Positions 10,477 to 21,195 of a stretch of DNA of 38,671 nucleotides are shown in pieces (within the stretch, counting starts at the first letter, position 1; the number at the start of each line of letters is the position of its first letter). The notes beneath the pieces were generated by a model that did not search any database, was not told where the DNA came from, and worked only from the letters and a program-made list of their open reading frames with translations. A program made the translations under genes and the position numbers. The DNA comes from Hydrogenobacter sp. GTDB lineage: Bacteria > Aquificota > Aquificia > Aquificales > Aquificaceae. Location: assembly GCA_041287335.1 (NCBI GenBank), contig JBEULM010000057.1:1-38671 (forward strand), written 5' to 3'.

Positions 10477-12417
10477 TTAGATTCCTAAGTCATCTACTGA
10501 TGAATACTTTTTACAGGTTTTGCCTTCACACACTACAAGACCTTGTATATCTTTTTTTATTACAAACTTAAAAGGTCTGAAGGCTTTTAGCATATCCTCA
10601 AAGTAACTTTGCGTTTCCACCTTAAAGATACCTTTTAAATACGCATAAAGACTTATAAGGTAAGAATGGGAAGCCATCGGTAATTCCCTTACAAAACGTG
10701 AGAAAGCCATCAAGCTTTTCTCTGCATACTCCCCATACTTGTTATCGCTTAAAGCGGACTCCATAAGGAGTAACAGATAAGGAGCCATACCGTTAACGGA
10801 TTGAGTGGGTGTGTCTTGGAGTGGTTTGTTCTTTATCTTAAGAAGTCCCTCACCTTCCTGGTGTGTATCAAAAAAGCCCCAACCTTGACTGTCCCAAAAG
10901 AGTTCTATAGATCTATCCAGCAGATTCTTTGACATTTCAAGATAAGCTTTATCCTGTGTGACCTCAAAGAGGGAAAAAAGCCCCTTTGATAGGAATAGGT
11001 AATCTTCAGAATATCCCTTTACATCTTCGTTATGCTCAAGATATCCATCTTTGTATCTCTCTTTAAGTAGCCTTTTTGCTGTTTTTTCTGCCATCTTTAG
11101 CGCCCACTCATCTTCAAAAACCTTATAGTAGGTACAAAGAGCATCTATCATAAGCCCGTTCCAGTTTGTGTATATAGTTTTGTCTATATAGGGTATCTGC
11201 CTGCGATTCCTATAACTGATCATTTTCCTTTTTGCGCTTTCTATAAGCTCTTTTACTCTTTCCTCTTTTATTCCCAAAATTTCACTTATTTGATCAGATT
11301 TTGTATTTATAAAGGGTACGTTCTTTTCTGGATTGTCATGCATTCTTCCTCTCGTACCTATACCGAAGTAAAGGCTTATTACCTTCAGCTCTTCCGCTTC
11401 AAGCAAGGATTCAAGTTCTTTTAATGTAAAGGTGTAGTAACCGCCTTCATCAAGAGTACCTATATCGGCATCCTGGGATGCGTAAAAACCTCCTTCTGGA
11501 TCACAACCGTAAAGTCTGTAGTAGTCTATTATGCCCTTTGCTACGTATTCGTAAAGGGGATCTTCGAAAACCTTGTAAGCTAACGAGTAAAGCCCTAAAA
11601 GTTCCGCATTGTCATAAAGCATTTTTTCAAAGTGTGGTATATTCCAAGTTTCATCCGTTGAGTACCTGAAAAAGCCACCAAGAAGGTGATCGTAAACACC
11701 GCCTCTTGCCATAGCGTTTAGCGATACCTCCATAGCCTTTTTAACAAGATCTTGCTTTGTGAAGTGGTAATGATAAAGCAAAAGCTCAAAAGCTTTAGCG
11801 TGATGAAACTTAGGAGCCGATCCTATACCTCCACTTTCGTAATCTATAGAGGAGAGTAGAGTGCCTATACCTCTGTTTAAAAGTTCTTCATCAAGAGTGT
11901 CTTTAAAGCTCATAAGACTATAGCTTTGTAACTCTCTGAAAATTTGTTCTGCAGATCTTAGCACCCTATCCCTATCCTCCCTCCAAAGTTGTGAGATCCT
12001 TAAAAGCAATGATTTAAAGCCAGGTCTTCCCCACCTGTCTTCTGGTGGAAAGTAGGTACCTCCAAAGAAGATCTTTCCTTCAGGTGTGAGAAAAACTGTC
12101 AAAGGCCATCCGCCACTTCCCGTGAGAGCTATCACTGTATCTTGATATCTTCTATCTATGTCAGGTCTTTCATCCCTATCCACCTTTATAGCAACAAAGT
12201 TTTCGTTTATTATGTTCGCTATCTGCGGATCTTCAAAGCTCTCCTTTGCCATCACATGACACCAATGGCACCATACACCTCCTATGGATAGCAGTATGGG
12301 TTTATCCTCTCTCTTAGCCTTTTCAAAAGCTTCGTTACACCACTCATACCAATCAACGGGCTGATGGGCGGACTTTTTAAGATAAGGGCTTTTGGCATTT
12401 ATCAATCTGTTTGGCAT
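10477..12417 (-). CDS. Thioredoxin-domain DUF255 protein (YyaL/SSP411 family)
   Basis: The 646-aa protein belongs to a widely conserved family of unclear function: an N-terminal thioredoxin-like DUF255 domain joined to an (alpha/alpha)6 glycosidase-like barrel. The N-terminus has [21 protein letters not shown] and the redox-type motif [10 protein letters not shown], followed by [10 protein letters not shown] and [13 protein letters not shown]. The middle has [13 protein letters not shown] and the [11 protein letters not shown] segment of the barrel. A possible start at 12423 adds two residues; I prefer the ATG at 12417 because CATAAT (12431-12426) lies 8 nt upstream of it, the spacing seen at other starts here. 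Its role (redox, or a carbohydrate-like substrate) is not known. No signal peptide is seen. Confidence 0.9.
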   Translation of the reverse strand: MPNRLINAKSPYLKKSAHQPVDWYEWCNEAFEKAKREDKPILLSIGGVWCHWCHVMAKESFEDPQIANIINENFVAIKVDRDERPDIDRRYQDTVIALTGSGGWPLTVFLTPEGKIFFGGTYFPPEDRWGRPGFKSLLLRISQLWREDRDRVLRSAEQIFRELQSYSLMSFKDTLDEELLNRGIGTLLSSIDYESGGIGSAPKFHHAKAFELLLYHYHFTKQDLVKKAMEVSLNAMARGGVYDHLLGGFFRYSTDETWNIPHFEKMLYDNAELLGLYSLAYKVFEDPLYEYVAKGIIDYYRLYGCDPEGGFYASQDADIGTLDEGGYYTFTLKELESLLEAEELKVISLYFGIGTRGRMHDNPEKNVPFINTKSDQISEILGIKEERVKELIESAKRKMISYRNRRQIPYIDKTIYTNWNGLMIDALCTYYKVFEDEWALKMAEKTAKRLLKERYKDGYLEHNEDVKGYSEDYLFLSKGLFSLFEVTQDKAYLEMSKNLLDRSIELFWDSQGWGFFDTHQEGEGLLKIKNKPLQDTPTQSVNGMAPYLLLLMESALSDNKYGEYAEKSLMAFSRFVRELPMASHSYLISLYAYLKGIFKVETQSYFEDMLKAFRPFKFVIKKDIQGLVVCEGKTCKKYSSVDDLGI

Positions 12418-12425
12418 ACACATAA

Positions 12426-12431
12426 ATTATG
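12426..12431 (-). promoter_or_regulatory. Putative -10 box for the DUF255 gene
   Basis: On the minus strand CATAAT ends 8 nt before the ATG at 12417. It lies in the 52-nt gap after the exported-protein gene. No Shine-Dalgarno sequence is visible. Confidence 0.35.
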
Positions 12432-12469
12432 CGAAAAAGTACAAAAAGGAAGATGAGGGAGATTAGGCT

Positions 12470-12946
12470 TTACTGCATAAAGTAATCAAAGTTTACCCTC
12501 GTAACCTTCCCTTTGCTGTCTTTTATATACACGTTTATTGAGTAAAGACCTTTATCAGACATCTGAAACCATCCACCGAAATTGTCTCCGTATTGATGAG
12601 GATATTTGGTAAGTACCTTTCTTTCAGCTCTCAACAGCGGGGATCTTACCTCAGCTTCTACTGTGTAGTTAGACAGATAGATTACCTTACCGCCTTCCTC
12701 CTTCCAAAGGGCAACAGCAAGGTGATGAGTATCGTAGGGTTTGGGTTCGCCGTGACTTCTTACCAAAAGCTCGTAAGCTCTCGGAAAGGTTTTTCTAACT
12801 TCTTCAATGCTAATTACACCTATGCTTACATTCATATTAGGGAGTTTTTTTGTAAGAGGTGTTTTAAGTATCTCGTCATCTTGAGCTAAAGCAAAAGGTA
12901 ACATTGCCAATAAGAAGAAAAGCACGGATGCGATTCTCTCTCTCAT
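12470..12946 (-). CDS. Exported protein of unknown function
   Basis: The 158-aa protein has a clear signal peptide, with RERIASVLFFLLAMLPFALA and a likely cut after ALA (about residue 21). The mature part carries HHLAVALWKEEGGKVIYLS, GGWFQMSDKGLYSINVYI and a Tyr/Phe-rich end. The layout (an Ig-like beta fold with a conserved-looking HH and a final GxY segment) recalls periplasmic YtkA/FixH-like domains, which I offer only as a hint. A strong GGAGG Shine-Dalgarno sequence about 9 nt before the ATG marks the start, unlike many neighbours. The DUF255 gene follows on the same strand and nikR is divergent, 138 nt away. Confidence 0.82.
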   Translation of the reverse strand: MRERIASVLFFLLAMLPFALAQDDEILKTPLTKKLPNMNVSIGVISIEEVRKTFPRAYELLVRSHGEPKPYDTHHLAVALWKEEGGKVIYLSNYTVEAEVRSPLLRAERKVLTKYPHQYGDNFGGWFQMSDKGLYSINVYIKDSKGKVTRVNFDYFMQ

Positions 12947-13014
12947 TTTTCTCCACCTCCTTACTTATAAAATAAACTACCAATCTTTCCGTCGCTATTA
13001 GAACTTTACAGCTT

Positions 13015-13037
13015 CTTTATAAGTTAGCCTTATAAAG
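13015..13037. promoter_or_regulatory. Perfect inverted repeat upstream of nikR; operator candidate
   Basis: CTTTATAAG (13015-13023), TTAGC, CTTATAAAG (13029-13037) is a perfect 9-bp palindrome with a 5-nt spacer. It lies between the divergent 12946 and nikR starts, about 34 bp upstream of the nikR -10 box. No T-run follows, so it is not an intrinsic terminator. It could bind NikR or another dimeric regulator; the sequence and spacing differ from the E. coli NikR site. Confidence 0.45.
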
Positions 13038-13070
13038 CTTCAGTCTATTACCGGATTTATGGAACTGTTT

Positions 13071-13076
13071 TATAAT
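13071..13076 (+). promoter_or_regulatory. Putative -10 box for nikR
   Basis: A perfect TATAAT ends 8 nt before the ATG at 13085, with no Shine-Dalgarno sequence in between. It supports the first of the two Met codons (13085, not 13091) as the start. Confidence 0.5.
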
Positions 13077-13084
13077 TTCATCCA

Positions 13085-13501
13085 ATGGCAATGAAAGAAA
13101 AAGTTGTCAGGTTTTGTGTGTCCCTTCCCAAATACCTTCTTGAGGAATTAGATAGGAGGATAATAAAGAGAGGTTATTCATCAAGGTCAGAGCTTGTGAG
13201 GGACCTCATAAGGGAACTTATGATAGAGGAAAATTGGCAAAAAGGGGAAGAGGTTATAGGTGTCTTAACTGTTGTGTACGACCATCACCAGAGAGAACTG
13301 AGTCAGAAAATGCTTGACATACAGCACAGCGCTCACGTAAAGGTGCTTTGCAGTACGCATATACATCTTGATCACCATAACTGTCTTGAGTGTATAATGC
13401 TAAAGGGTAAACCAGATGAGATAGAAAACATCTCCATAAGCATAGGAGGTTTAAGGGGTGTAAAGTTTGCAAAGCTCACCAAAGCCTCCACGGTTGTATA
13501 A
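13085..13501 (+). CDS. nikR: Nickel-responsive regulator NikR
   Basis: NikR is a ribbon-helix-helix DNA-binding protein that senses Ni(II) and controls nickel uptake and often nickel enzymes such as hydrogenase or urease. The 138-aa protein has an N-terminal RHH domain (residues 6-48: [17 protein letters not shown] and [12 protein letters not shown]). The C-terminal ACT-like domain keeps all four square-planar nickel ligands: H81, H92, H94 and C100, in [21 protein letters not shown] (key residues as listed). A palindrome lies upstream at 13015-13037. No nickel transporter or hydrogenase gene is in the window, so the regulon lies elsewhere. The stop codon overlaps the TATAAT that precedes epmA. 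Confidence 0.93.
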   Translation: MAMKEKVVRFCVSLPKYLLEELDRRIIKRGYSSRSELVRDLIRELMIEENWQKGEEVIGVLTVVYDHHQRELSQKMLDIQHSAHVKVLCSTHIHLDHHNCLECIMLKGKPDEIENISISIGGLRGVKFAKLTKASTVV

Positions 13502-13502
13502 T
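13497..13502 (+). promoter_or_regulatory. Putative -10 box for epmA
   Basis: A perfect TATAAT overlaps the nikR stop codon and ends 6 nt before the ATG at 13509. No Shine-Dalgarno sequence is visible. The -35 region is weak. Confidence 0.4.
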
Positions 13503-13508
13503 CATAGC

Positions 13509-14384
13509 ATGCTTTTGAAAGAGTGGAGTCTTTTCATAGACAGTGTGAGGAGTTTCTTCAAGGACAGGGGATATCTTGAAGTTCACACAAGCATATTTCA
13601 AACGTATCCCAATATTGATCCGCACGTAGAACCTTTCAGCCTTGAGCTAAGCGGTAACTGTCCAAAAAGGGTTTGGCTGAGAACATCACCGGAGAATTCC
13701 ATGAAAAAGTTGATCAGCAAATATCGTACCGATATTTTTCAAATAGGTAAAGTCTTTAGAAGAGATCCTTGCAGTAAGATCCATAGACCTGAATTTACAA
13801 TGCTTGAGTGGTACAGGATAGGAAAAGATTATAACTACTTAATACAAGAGATAGGAGAACTTTTGAAATACCTTGGTGTTTCGCAGGATTATGAAATCAT
13901 CAGATTGGAACATGCCTTTGAGGAGTATACCGGAGTTGTGCTGTCCGAAGATGAGGAGATTTTCAAAAACAATCTCATATCTTACGGTTATCCCTTTAAA
14001 GACGATGAGGACTGGGAAAGTATTTTCTACGAGATATACATACAAATGGAAAGACATTTGGGTAAGGAAAAGCCTACCTTTTTGACACATTTTCCTACGA
14101 GGTTGAGCGCTTATGCTAAAGTGGAAGGAGGTTACGCAGAAAGGTTTGAGCTTTATATAAAAGGTGTGGAGATAGCCAACGGTTGGACGGAAGAAACATC
14201 AAAAAGCGAGATAGAGAGGAGAATGAAACTTTATCTACAAGGAAGAGAAATGCCTATGGATGAAGAACTTTTAAAGGCATACGAAGATTTTCCCGAATGT
14301 GCGGGCTGTTCCATAGGTCTTGAGAGACTCTTTCTGGTTCTTAAAGGTTTTGAGAGTATGGATGACCTTGAGTTCTTAATTTAG
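13509..14384 (+). CDS. epmA: EpmA-like elongation factor P lysyltransferase (class II LysRS paralogue)
   Basis: EpmA (PoxA/GenX) is a lysyl-tRNA-synthetase-like enzyme without an anticodon-binding domain that attaches (beta-)lysine to elongation factor P. The 291-aa protein is catalytic-domain only. It has the class II motif 2 region FQIGKVFRRDPCSKIHRPEF, which leads to EFTMLEWYR, and the motif 3 region CSIGLERLFLVL. Residues about 206-226 hold ERFELYIKGVEIANGW, as in LysRS and EpmA. The start at 13509 is preferred over one at 13467 inside nikR, because the fold begins there and TATAAT lies 6 nt upstream. epmB and efp are not in the window, so the modification route is inferred. The 3' end overlaps mtnA by 4 bp. 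Confidence 0.85.
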   Translation: MLLKEWSLFIDSVRSFFKDRGYLEVHTSIFQTYPNIDPHVEPFSLELSGNCPKRVWLRTSPENSMKKLISKYRTDIFQIGKVFRRDPCSKIHRPEFTMLEWYRIGKDYNYLIQEIGELLKYLGVSQDYEIIRLEHAFEEYTGVVLSEDEEIFKNNLISYGYPFKDDEDWESIFYEIYIQMERHLGKEKPTFLTHFPTRLSAYAKVEGGYAERFELYIKGVEIANGWTEETSKSEIERRMKLYLQGREMPMDEELLKAYEDFPECAGCSIGLERLFLVLKGFESMDDLEFLI

Positions 14385-15337
14385 AGATCTCTTGGATGTA
14401 TTACTCCCTCTTCCGTTATTATTGCGGTTATGTTTTCTGCAGGCGTAATATCAAAAGCCAAATGAAGAGCTGGTGTATCATCAGGTGCGAACTTGCAACC
14501 CTTAAAAGACTTTATCTCATCTCCCGATCTCTCCTCTACTGGTATTTCATCTTGACTCTCCATACTCGGATCGAAGGTTGATGTAGGTGCAACTACGTAA
14601 AAGGGTATGTTGTGAGTTTTTGCAAGGACAGACAACGTATAAGTGCCTATCTTATTTGCCACGTCTCCTCTTTTGGTTATCCTATCTGCACCTACAAAGA
14701 TAGCATCTATAAGTCCCTTCTTCATGAGAAAACCTGCAGTCATATCCGTGATGAGTGTGTGTGGTATACCCTCTTTGAGAAGCTCCCAGGCTGTTAGTCT
14801 CGCACCTTGCATGTAAGGTCTCGTCTCATTCACAAAAACGTGTATCTTTTTGCCCGAATAATGAGCCGATCTTATAACCCCAAGTGCGGTCCCCCATCCA
14901 GCTGTCGCCAACGCCCCTGTATTACAGTGAGTAAGTATCCTCATACCATCCTTTATAAACTCACTACCTATCTGACCCATCCTTTTGTTTGCATTGTAGT
15001 CTTCTTTCTCTATATTGATAGCTTCTTGTTCAATATCCTTGCCTTCTTTTAAAGCCTTCGCCATCCTGTTCAAAGCCCAAAAAAGGTTATAAGCTGTCGG
15101 TCTTGTATTTTTCAACACAGCCTGTACCTTTTCAGGCTCCTCCCTTTTTATACCAAGAACGAAACCGTAAGCGGCTACACAGCCTATAGCAGGCGCTCCT
15201 CTTACAGCCATACTCCTTATGGCATCCGCAACCTCAATGTGATCCGTAAGCTTTAGCCAAACCTCCTTATCTGGAAGATCTCTTTGATCCAACAAAAGCA
15301 GATAATCACCCTTCCAATAAAAAGCCTTCACTTCCAT
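14381..15337 (-). CDS. mtnA: Methylthioribose-1-phosphate isomerase
   Basis: MtnA isomerises methylthioribose-1-phosphate to methylthioribulose-1-phosphate in methionine salvage. The 318-aa protein has RSMAVRGAPAIGCVAAYG, the catalytic cysteine C138 in THCNTGALATAGWGTALG and the catalytic aspartate D218 in FVGADRITKRGDVANKIGT. It is the last gene of a minus-strand run that begins at nth and includes speE. Spermidine synthase releases methylthioadenosine, whose recycling passes through MtnA, and metG uses the methionine. The start overlaps the end of the glycosyltransferase gene by 10 bp. Other salvage genes are not present here. Confidence 0.94.
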   Translation of the reverse strand: MEVKAFYWKGDYLLLLDQRDLPDKEVWLKLTDHIEVADAIRSMAVRGAPAIGCVAAYGFVLGIKREEPEKVQAVLKNTRPTAYNLFWALNRMAKALKEGKDIEQEAINIEKEDYNANKRMGQIGSEFIKDGMRILTHCNTGALATAGWGTALGVIRSAHYSGKKIHVFVNETRPYMQGARLTAWELLKEGIPHTLITDMTAGFLMKKGLIDAIFVGADRITKRGDVANKIGTYTLSVLAKTHNIPFYVVAPTSTFDPSMESQDEIPVEERSGDEIKSFKGCKFAPDDTPALHLAFDITPAENITAIITEEGVIHPRDL

Positions 15338-16089
15338 AACTCTTCTCCATACCTTTCTTCAAGTTCCAGCTCCAACAAAAAGAGATACTTTAAAAATACG
15401 TAAAAGAACGTTGAGAAAGCAACAGAAAGTCCTCGCACTCCATCAAGGAAGCCAAGCTTCAGAAAATAAACCTTAAAAGCATCCCAAAGTGGGTTAATCA
15501 GTAGGTTATACAGTTTAAAGTCTTTTCCCTCTCTTTTCATGCTCCTTGCCATGATTTTTGCATACTCTATGGATTTGATATAGTGATGATGGAGGCTCTT
15601 AAAAGAGTAGTGATTGAGGTATCCCTTTAGCTTTCCCGCTTTGCCAGAGTAAATGGCTCTTTCGTGAAGTTCCCCCTCAAAGCGTACTGCTTCTTTTTTA
15701 AAGAGTCTTACCCTCCATTCGGGTTGCCAAGCGTGGGACAAAAACCTCCCTAAATAGTAAGTTCTCCTGTTTAGCATGTACACTTGGTACTCTTGGGAGG
15801 CTATTGCCCGTTTTATTGATGATCTTAGATCTTGAGTCAGCTCTTCGTCCGCATCCAGAACAAGTACCCACTCACCTTGACACAAGCTTAGTCCGTAATT
15901 GAGCTGTTTGGAGTAACCTTCCCATTCCTTAAAAAACACCTTAGCGCCAAGCTCTTTTGCCAACACTACCGTGTTGTCCTTTGAACCCGAATCCAGTACT
16001 ATTATTTCATCAGCTATAGGTTGAGCGCTCTTTATCGCTCTTTGTATGTTTTTTTCCTCGTTCCTTGCACGGATAAGAACGGAGAGCAT
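15328..16089 (-). CDS. Family 2 glycosyltransferase (LPS core type)
   Basis: This is a GT-A enzyme that should transfer a sugar from a nucleotide sugar. The 253-aa protein has LSVLIRARNEEKNIQRAI at the N-terminus, IIVLDSGSKDNTV, and the metal-binding VLVLDADEEL. The pattern DSGSKDNT and the HAWQPEWRVRLF and ELHER segments resemble WaaE/KdtX-type LPS core glucosyltransferases. The C-terminal third is hydrophobic (FSTFFYVFLKYLFLLELEL), suggesting contact with the membrane. It starts immediately after the glnE stop and overlaps mtnA, so it is within the operon, although its function is unrelated to its neighbours. The acceptor is unknown. Confidence 0.88.
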   Translation of the reverse strand: MLSVLIRARNEEKNIQRAIKSAQPIADEIIVLDSGSKDNTVVLAKELGAKVFFKEWEGYSKQLNYGLSLCQGEWVLVLDADEELTQDLRSSIKRAIASQEYQVYMLNRRTYYLGRFLSHAWQPEWRVRLFKKEAVRFEGELHERAIYSGKAGKLKGYLNHYSFKSLHHHYIKSIEYAKIMARSMKREGKDFKLYNLLINPLWDAFKVYFLKLGFLDGVRGLSVAFSTFFYVFLKYLFLLELELEERYGEELWK

Positions 16090-18876
16090 TTATTCAAAGA
16101 CCTCCAAAAATATCTCTCTCATCTCCCTCATTCTAAGCTTGAGATCCTCAAGAAACTCGTCTCTATCCATGCTTAAGGAGTTTGCGATCTTTGTAATATC
16201 CTGCGCGCTGAGAACGGATGTTCCCCTTTCTTTGGAGAGTCTAAGTCTTGTCTCTACAAGTCTCAAAAACATGTAATGTTCGTAAGCCTTTTTGAGAATG
16301 GGGTGCTTCTCCACTAACTTCTCGTAAGCCTTTATCATAGAAGGTTCTCTCATCCTTTCAAGAATTATAAAGTACTGTGCCAGAAACTCGCCGTCAATTA
16401 TACCGCCTGGAGCGAACTTCAGGTCTATAGTCTCAGCACCTTTTTTAGCTTGCGCCTCAAGGGCAGATCTGATGGTCTTTATATCCTCTTTTTGTTCTTT
16501 CCCCATAGGCTTATCAAAGAGAAAATTCTCAAGAATAAGCTCAAAGTGGTCGTAAAGATCTTGATCTCCAGCTATATATCTACATCTGGTCCATGCGAGT
16601 CTCTCCCAGGTTCTGGCATACTTTGAAAAATACTCTTTGTAAAAGTCTAAAGAAGGTATGAGTTGCCCCTTTGTCCCCATGGGTCTAAGCCTGAAATCTA
16701 CATCGTAAAGGTAACCTTCCCTTGTGTGAGTAGTTAAGAACCTTATGAAGTTTTGTACGAGGCTTACCCTCTCATCTCTGTGATCCCTTCCTACAAAGAC
16801 GAGATCAAGATCCGAGCCTATGCTAAGCTCTGAACTTCCATACTTTCCCAAAGCTATTAGTGTCATATTTTCTCTAAACAGATCCAGCTTTTCCCACAGC
16901 TTTTTCATAATGAAGTCTGCAAGATCTGTGAGGCTTTTGAAGAAGTCTTTCAGCTTTGCGTATTTATCATCTTTTTTAGCGAGGTAAACGAGGCTTATTC
17001 TTACCTCCCAAACCTTTTTGAATCTTCTGAAGGTGTTTTCAAGGCTCAGTTTGAGCGTACTTTCGTATTTTTCAAATTCCTCTTGAAGGAGGCTCTCTTC
17101 CGGAAAATCCTGATAAAGAGTCAAAAGGTCCTCAACGAGATCAGGATTTCTGCTCACAAGTGTAGAAAGATAGGAAGAGAGGGAAAAGACTTTACAAAGT
17201 ATTTTTATAACGTCCTCCTTTGATGGACTTAGAATTACCTTTCTTCCCGTTGGATTAGAAAAGAATTTGTCAAAGTTATTGAGTGTCTCGTCCGGATCCG
17301 GTGAAGCCGACATATACGAAACTATTTTGGGTAGCATTTCAAGGAGTTTTTTTCTTTCGTAATTGGAAAGGTTTATACCCTCCCTGCCGTGTACATAACT
17401 GAGGAGTATGTTGTAAGTCCTTACTGGATTTTTAAAACCAAGTTTAGAGAGGATCTCTTTAGCATGCACGAAATCTTCTGTCAGTATAGCTTGTTGTATA
17501 GGTTCGGGTTCTTTCTCTTCGCCTGAAGGTATCACGCTTTTGAAGATGTTACTTACACCTTTTGTGTAAATGCCGATCTTTTTTTCAAATTCTTCAGGTT
17601 CGTATCCCATCATTTTGGCTATTATAGGGATATCTTCTTTTGTAAGTTTCTGCGTTTGTATGCACCTGTAGGTTTGAACTCTATGCTCTATCTTTCTCAA
17701 AAACTCGTAAGCTTCCTCAAGAAACTTAGCTTCTTCATTGGAAAATACGCCTTTCTGATTCAATCTCCATATGGCTTTAAAGGTGTTGCTCTCTCTCAGA
17801 AAAGGGAACTTTCCGCCAAGCAAAAGTACTAAAGATTGAACGGCAAACTCAAGCTCTCTTATTCCTCCCTCGCAAAGCTTTATATTCACAGCTTCATATG
17901 TCTGCCTTTTTGCTTGTGCCAAGATCTGAGCCTTTATAAATTGAACCTCCTCTATGATCTTGTAATCAACGGATCTCTTAAAAACGAAAGGTATCCTGAC
18001 ATCCCTTTCAAAACTCTGATAGAGATCTTCATCACCTGCTGAAAACCTTGCCCGCAGAAGCGCAAATCTTTCCCATATCCTTCCATAAGACTCGTAATAA
18101 AGCTCCGCACTTCTCAAAGACATACTTATGGGTCCCGATCTTCCAAAGGGTCTAAGATCCAGATCCACCTCGTAGGGTTTCCCTTCAGGTGTAACATTGC
18201 TCATTAGAGTAAAAACCTTTTGAAATACTTTGGAAAAAAACTCGTTCAGGCTTAGCTTTCCCGCAAAACCCTTATCCGAAGAGTGCAGAAACATTATATC
18301 TATATCCGAGTAGTAATTGAGTTCAAAGCTTCCAAGCTTACCCAGGGCTACCACACATCCGGTTGCCTCTCTATTGTTTTCTTCAATAGGCTTTCCATAA
18401 AACTCGCTAAATTCTCTGAAGGCTCTTTCATAAGCAAGCTCAAGCATGGCATCAGGGAGGTGAGAGTACTCTACAAGAAGATCCTCAAGTTTTGCCGTTT
18501 TTAGTATCTCCTTGGAAAGTATCCTCATAAGTTCCCTGTGTCTGTAGTAGGCAAGCCTCTTTGAAAACTCATCTTCTGGTAGGCTATCGGTAATGAGTTC
18601 TCTCAATTCTTTCAGGTAGTCTTCTTTCCTCTTGGTCACATACCAGAGTCCGGGTATAGTGTTTTGAAAGTCCTCAGGATGATTTATGAGGAACTTTCTT
18701 ATGCAGTCTGAGTGATCAAGCAGTTCAAGGAGTAAGGTAAACCTCCTTTGATTGAGGTAATTTATCAAAGTTTGAGGATTTCTGTGTCTTTTCAAAAGTT
18801 CTTCTAAGCTTTCTTTTGCCCTTTGTGGATTCACAAGCCTACGCTCAGCAAGTTGCCACCACTCAACAGGAAACAT
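16090..18876 (-). CDS. glnE: Bifunctional glutamine synthetase adenylyltransferase/deadenylylase
   Basis: GlnE adds AMP to, and removes it from, glutamine synthetase under PII control, tuning ammonia assimilation. The 928-aa protein is close to the E. coli length (946). Both nucleotidyltransferase domains are intact: the N-terminal one has LNYYSDIDIMFL with D191 and D193, and the C-terminal one has SIGSDLDLVFV near residue 690. Each is followed by its own helical domain, for example CEGGIRELEFAVQSL and FAPGGIIDGEFLAQY. It begins 6 nt after metG and ends directly at the glycosyltransferase start. Neither glnA nor the PII gene glnB is in the window. Confidence 0.95.
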   Translation of the reverse strand: MFPVEWWQLAERRLVNPQRAKESLEELLKRHRNPQTLINYLNQRRFTLLLELLDHSDCIRKFLINHPEDFQNTIPGLWYVTKRKEDYLKELRELITDSLPEDEFSKRLAYYRHRELMRILSKEILKTAKLEDLLVEYSHLPDAMLELAYERAFREFSEFYGKPIEENNREATGCVVALGKLGSFELNYYSDIDIMFLHSSDKGFAGKLSLNEFFSKVFQKVFTLMSNVTPEGKPYEVDLDLRPFGRSGPISMSLRSAELYYESYGRIWERFALLRARFSAGDEDLYQSFERDVRIPFVFKRSVDYKIIEEVQFIKAQILAQAKRQTYEAVNIKLCEGGIRELEFAVQSLVLLLGGKFPFLRESNTFKAIWRLNQKGVFSNEEAKFLEEAYEFLRKIEHRVQTYRCIQTQKLTKEDIPIIAKMMGYEPEEFEKKIGIYTKGVSNIFKSVIPSGEEKEPEPIQQAILTEDFVHAKEILSKLGFKNPVRTYNILLSYVHGREGINLSNYERKKLLEMLPKIVSYMSASPDPDETLNNFDKFFSNPTGRKVILSPSKEDVIKILCKVFSLSSYLSTLVSRNPDLVEDLLTLYQDFPEESLLQEEFEKYESTLKLSLENTFRRFKKVWEVRISLVYLAKKDDKYAKLKDFFKSLTDLADFIMKKLWEKLDLFRENMTLIALGKYGSSELSIGSDLDLVFVGRDHRDERVSLVQNFIRFLTTHTREGYLYDVDFRLRPMGTKGQLIPSLDFYKEYFSKYARTWERLAWTRCRYIAGDQDLYDHFELILENFLFDKPMGKEQKEDIKTIRSALEAQAKKGAETIDLKFAPGGIIDGEFLAQYFIILERMREPSMIKAYEKLVEKHPILKKAYEHYMFLRLVETRLRLSKERGTSVLSAQDITKIANSLSMDRDEFLEDLKLRMREMREIFLEVFE

Positions 18877-18882
18877 ACTCTC

Positions 18883-20358
<1,476 letters not shown>

Positions 20359-21195
20359 TCAGTACTCACCTGACATGAGCTTTTTATAAAAGCTCTCTGG
20401 AAGGAATGCATGTCTGTGCATATCCGCACTGTAGAGTTTGGTCTGAACGCTCACCTGTCTTGATGGTTCTCTAACAGGGTGCTTTTTTGACGCTATGGAA
20501 AAAGTCCACCAATAGCCTGCATATCCCGGTATCACCGCAGTATAAAGATCCACCACGGAAAATACCTTTTTGAGGGACTTTTGTACCCTTCTAACTATGT
20601 CCGCATGATAGTGGATGGATTCCGTTTGACCAACGTATATGCCATCTTCTTTCAAAGCCCTGAAAACGTACCTGAAAAACTCGTCGGTGGTCAAGACGTG
20701 CGCAAACCCAACAGGATCCGTAGAATCAACTATTATCACATCAAACTCCTGCTCGTAATCCTGCACGTACCTGTAGCCGTCCTCATTCAAAACTATGACC
20801 CTTGGGTCTTCAAAAGCTACTGACATGGTAGGGAAAAATCTTTTTGAAACCTCTATAACTTCCCTGTCTATGTCAACCAGAACCGCCCTTTTTACTTCCT
20901 TATGCTTTAGTACCTCCCTTAAAGCACCGCCGTCACCTCCCCCTATTATGAGGACATTTTCAGGGTTAGGATGTGCATAAAGTGGGATGTGCGATATAAA
21001 CTCATGATAAATAAACTCAAACCTCTCATCACACTGAGCTACACCATCAAGAACTAAAACCTTGCCAAAGTTAGGAGATTCAATAACCATTATCTCCTGA
21101 TACTCGCTTTTGCCCTCGTAAAGGATCTTGGAAACAGGATAGCAATGTCTTACGGGAGCGTAAGGATCACGCTCAATGAAGAACACATCCATCAT
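20359..21195 (-). CDS. speE: Polyamine aminopropyltransferase (spermidine synthase)
   Basis: SpeE transfers an aminopropyl group from decarboxylated SAM to a polyamine, releasing methylthioadenosine. The 278-aa protein has VLVLDGVAQCDERFEFIYHE, the SAM-binding IIGGGDGGALREVL and the catalytic VDSTDPVG. The GYAGYWWTFSIASK segment near the C-terminus is also typical. In thermophiles the acceptor may be broader than putrescine (agmatine, or longer polyamines); that cannot be decided here. The gene overlaps the rsmA stop (ATGATG at its start; either Met could be used). No decarboxylase (speD, speA) is in the window. mtnA, in the same run, acts on the by-product route. Confidence 0.94.
   Translation of the reverse strand: MMDVFFIERDPYAPVRHCYPVSKILYEGKSEYQEIMVIESPNFGKVLVLDGVAQCDERFEFIYHEFISHIPLYAHPNPENVLIIGGGDGGALREVLKHKEVKRAVLVDIDREVIEVSKRFFPTMSVAFEDPRVIVLNEDGYRYVQDYEQEFDVIIVDSTDPVGFAHVLTTDEFFRYVFRALKEDGIYVGQTESIHYHADIVRRVQKSLKKVFSVVDLYTAVIPGYAGYWWTFSIASKKHPVREPSRQVSVQTKLYSADMHRHAFLPESFYKKLMSGEY

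Noticed and set aside
13015-13037. nikR upstream palindrome as a terminator for an unseen gene
   Set aside because: There is no T-run and no gene on the correct strand ending just before it.
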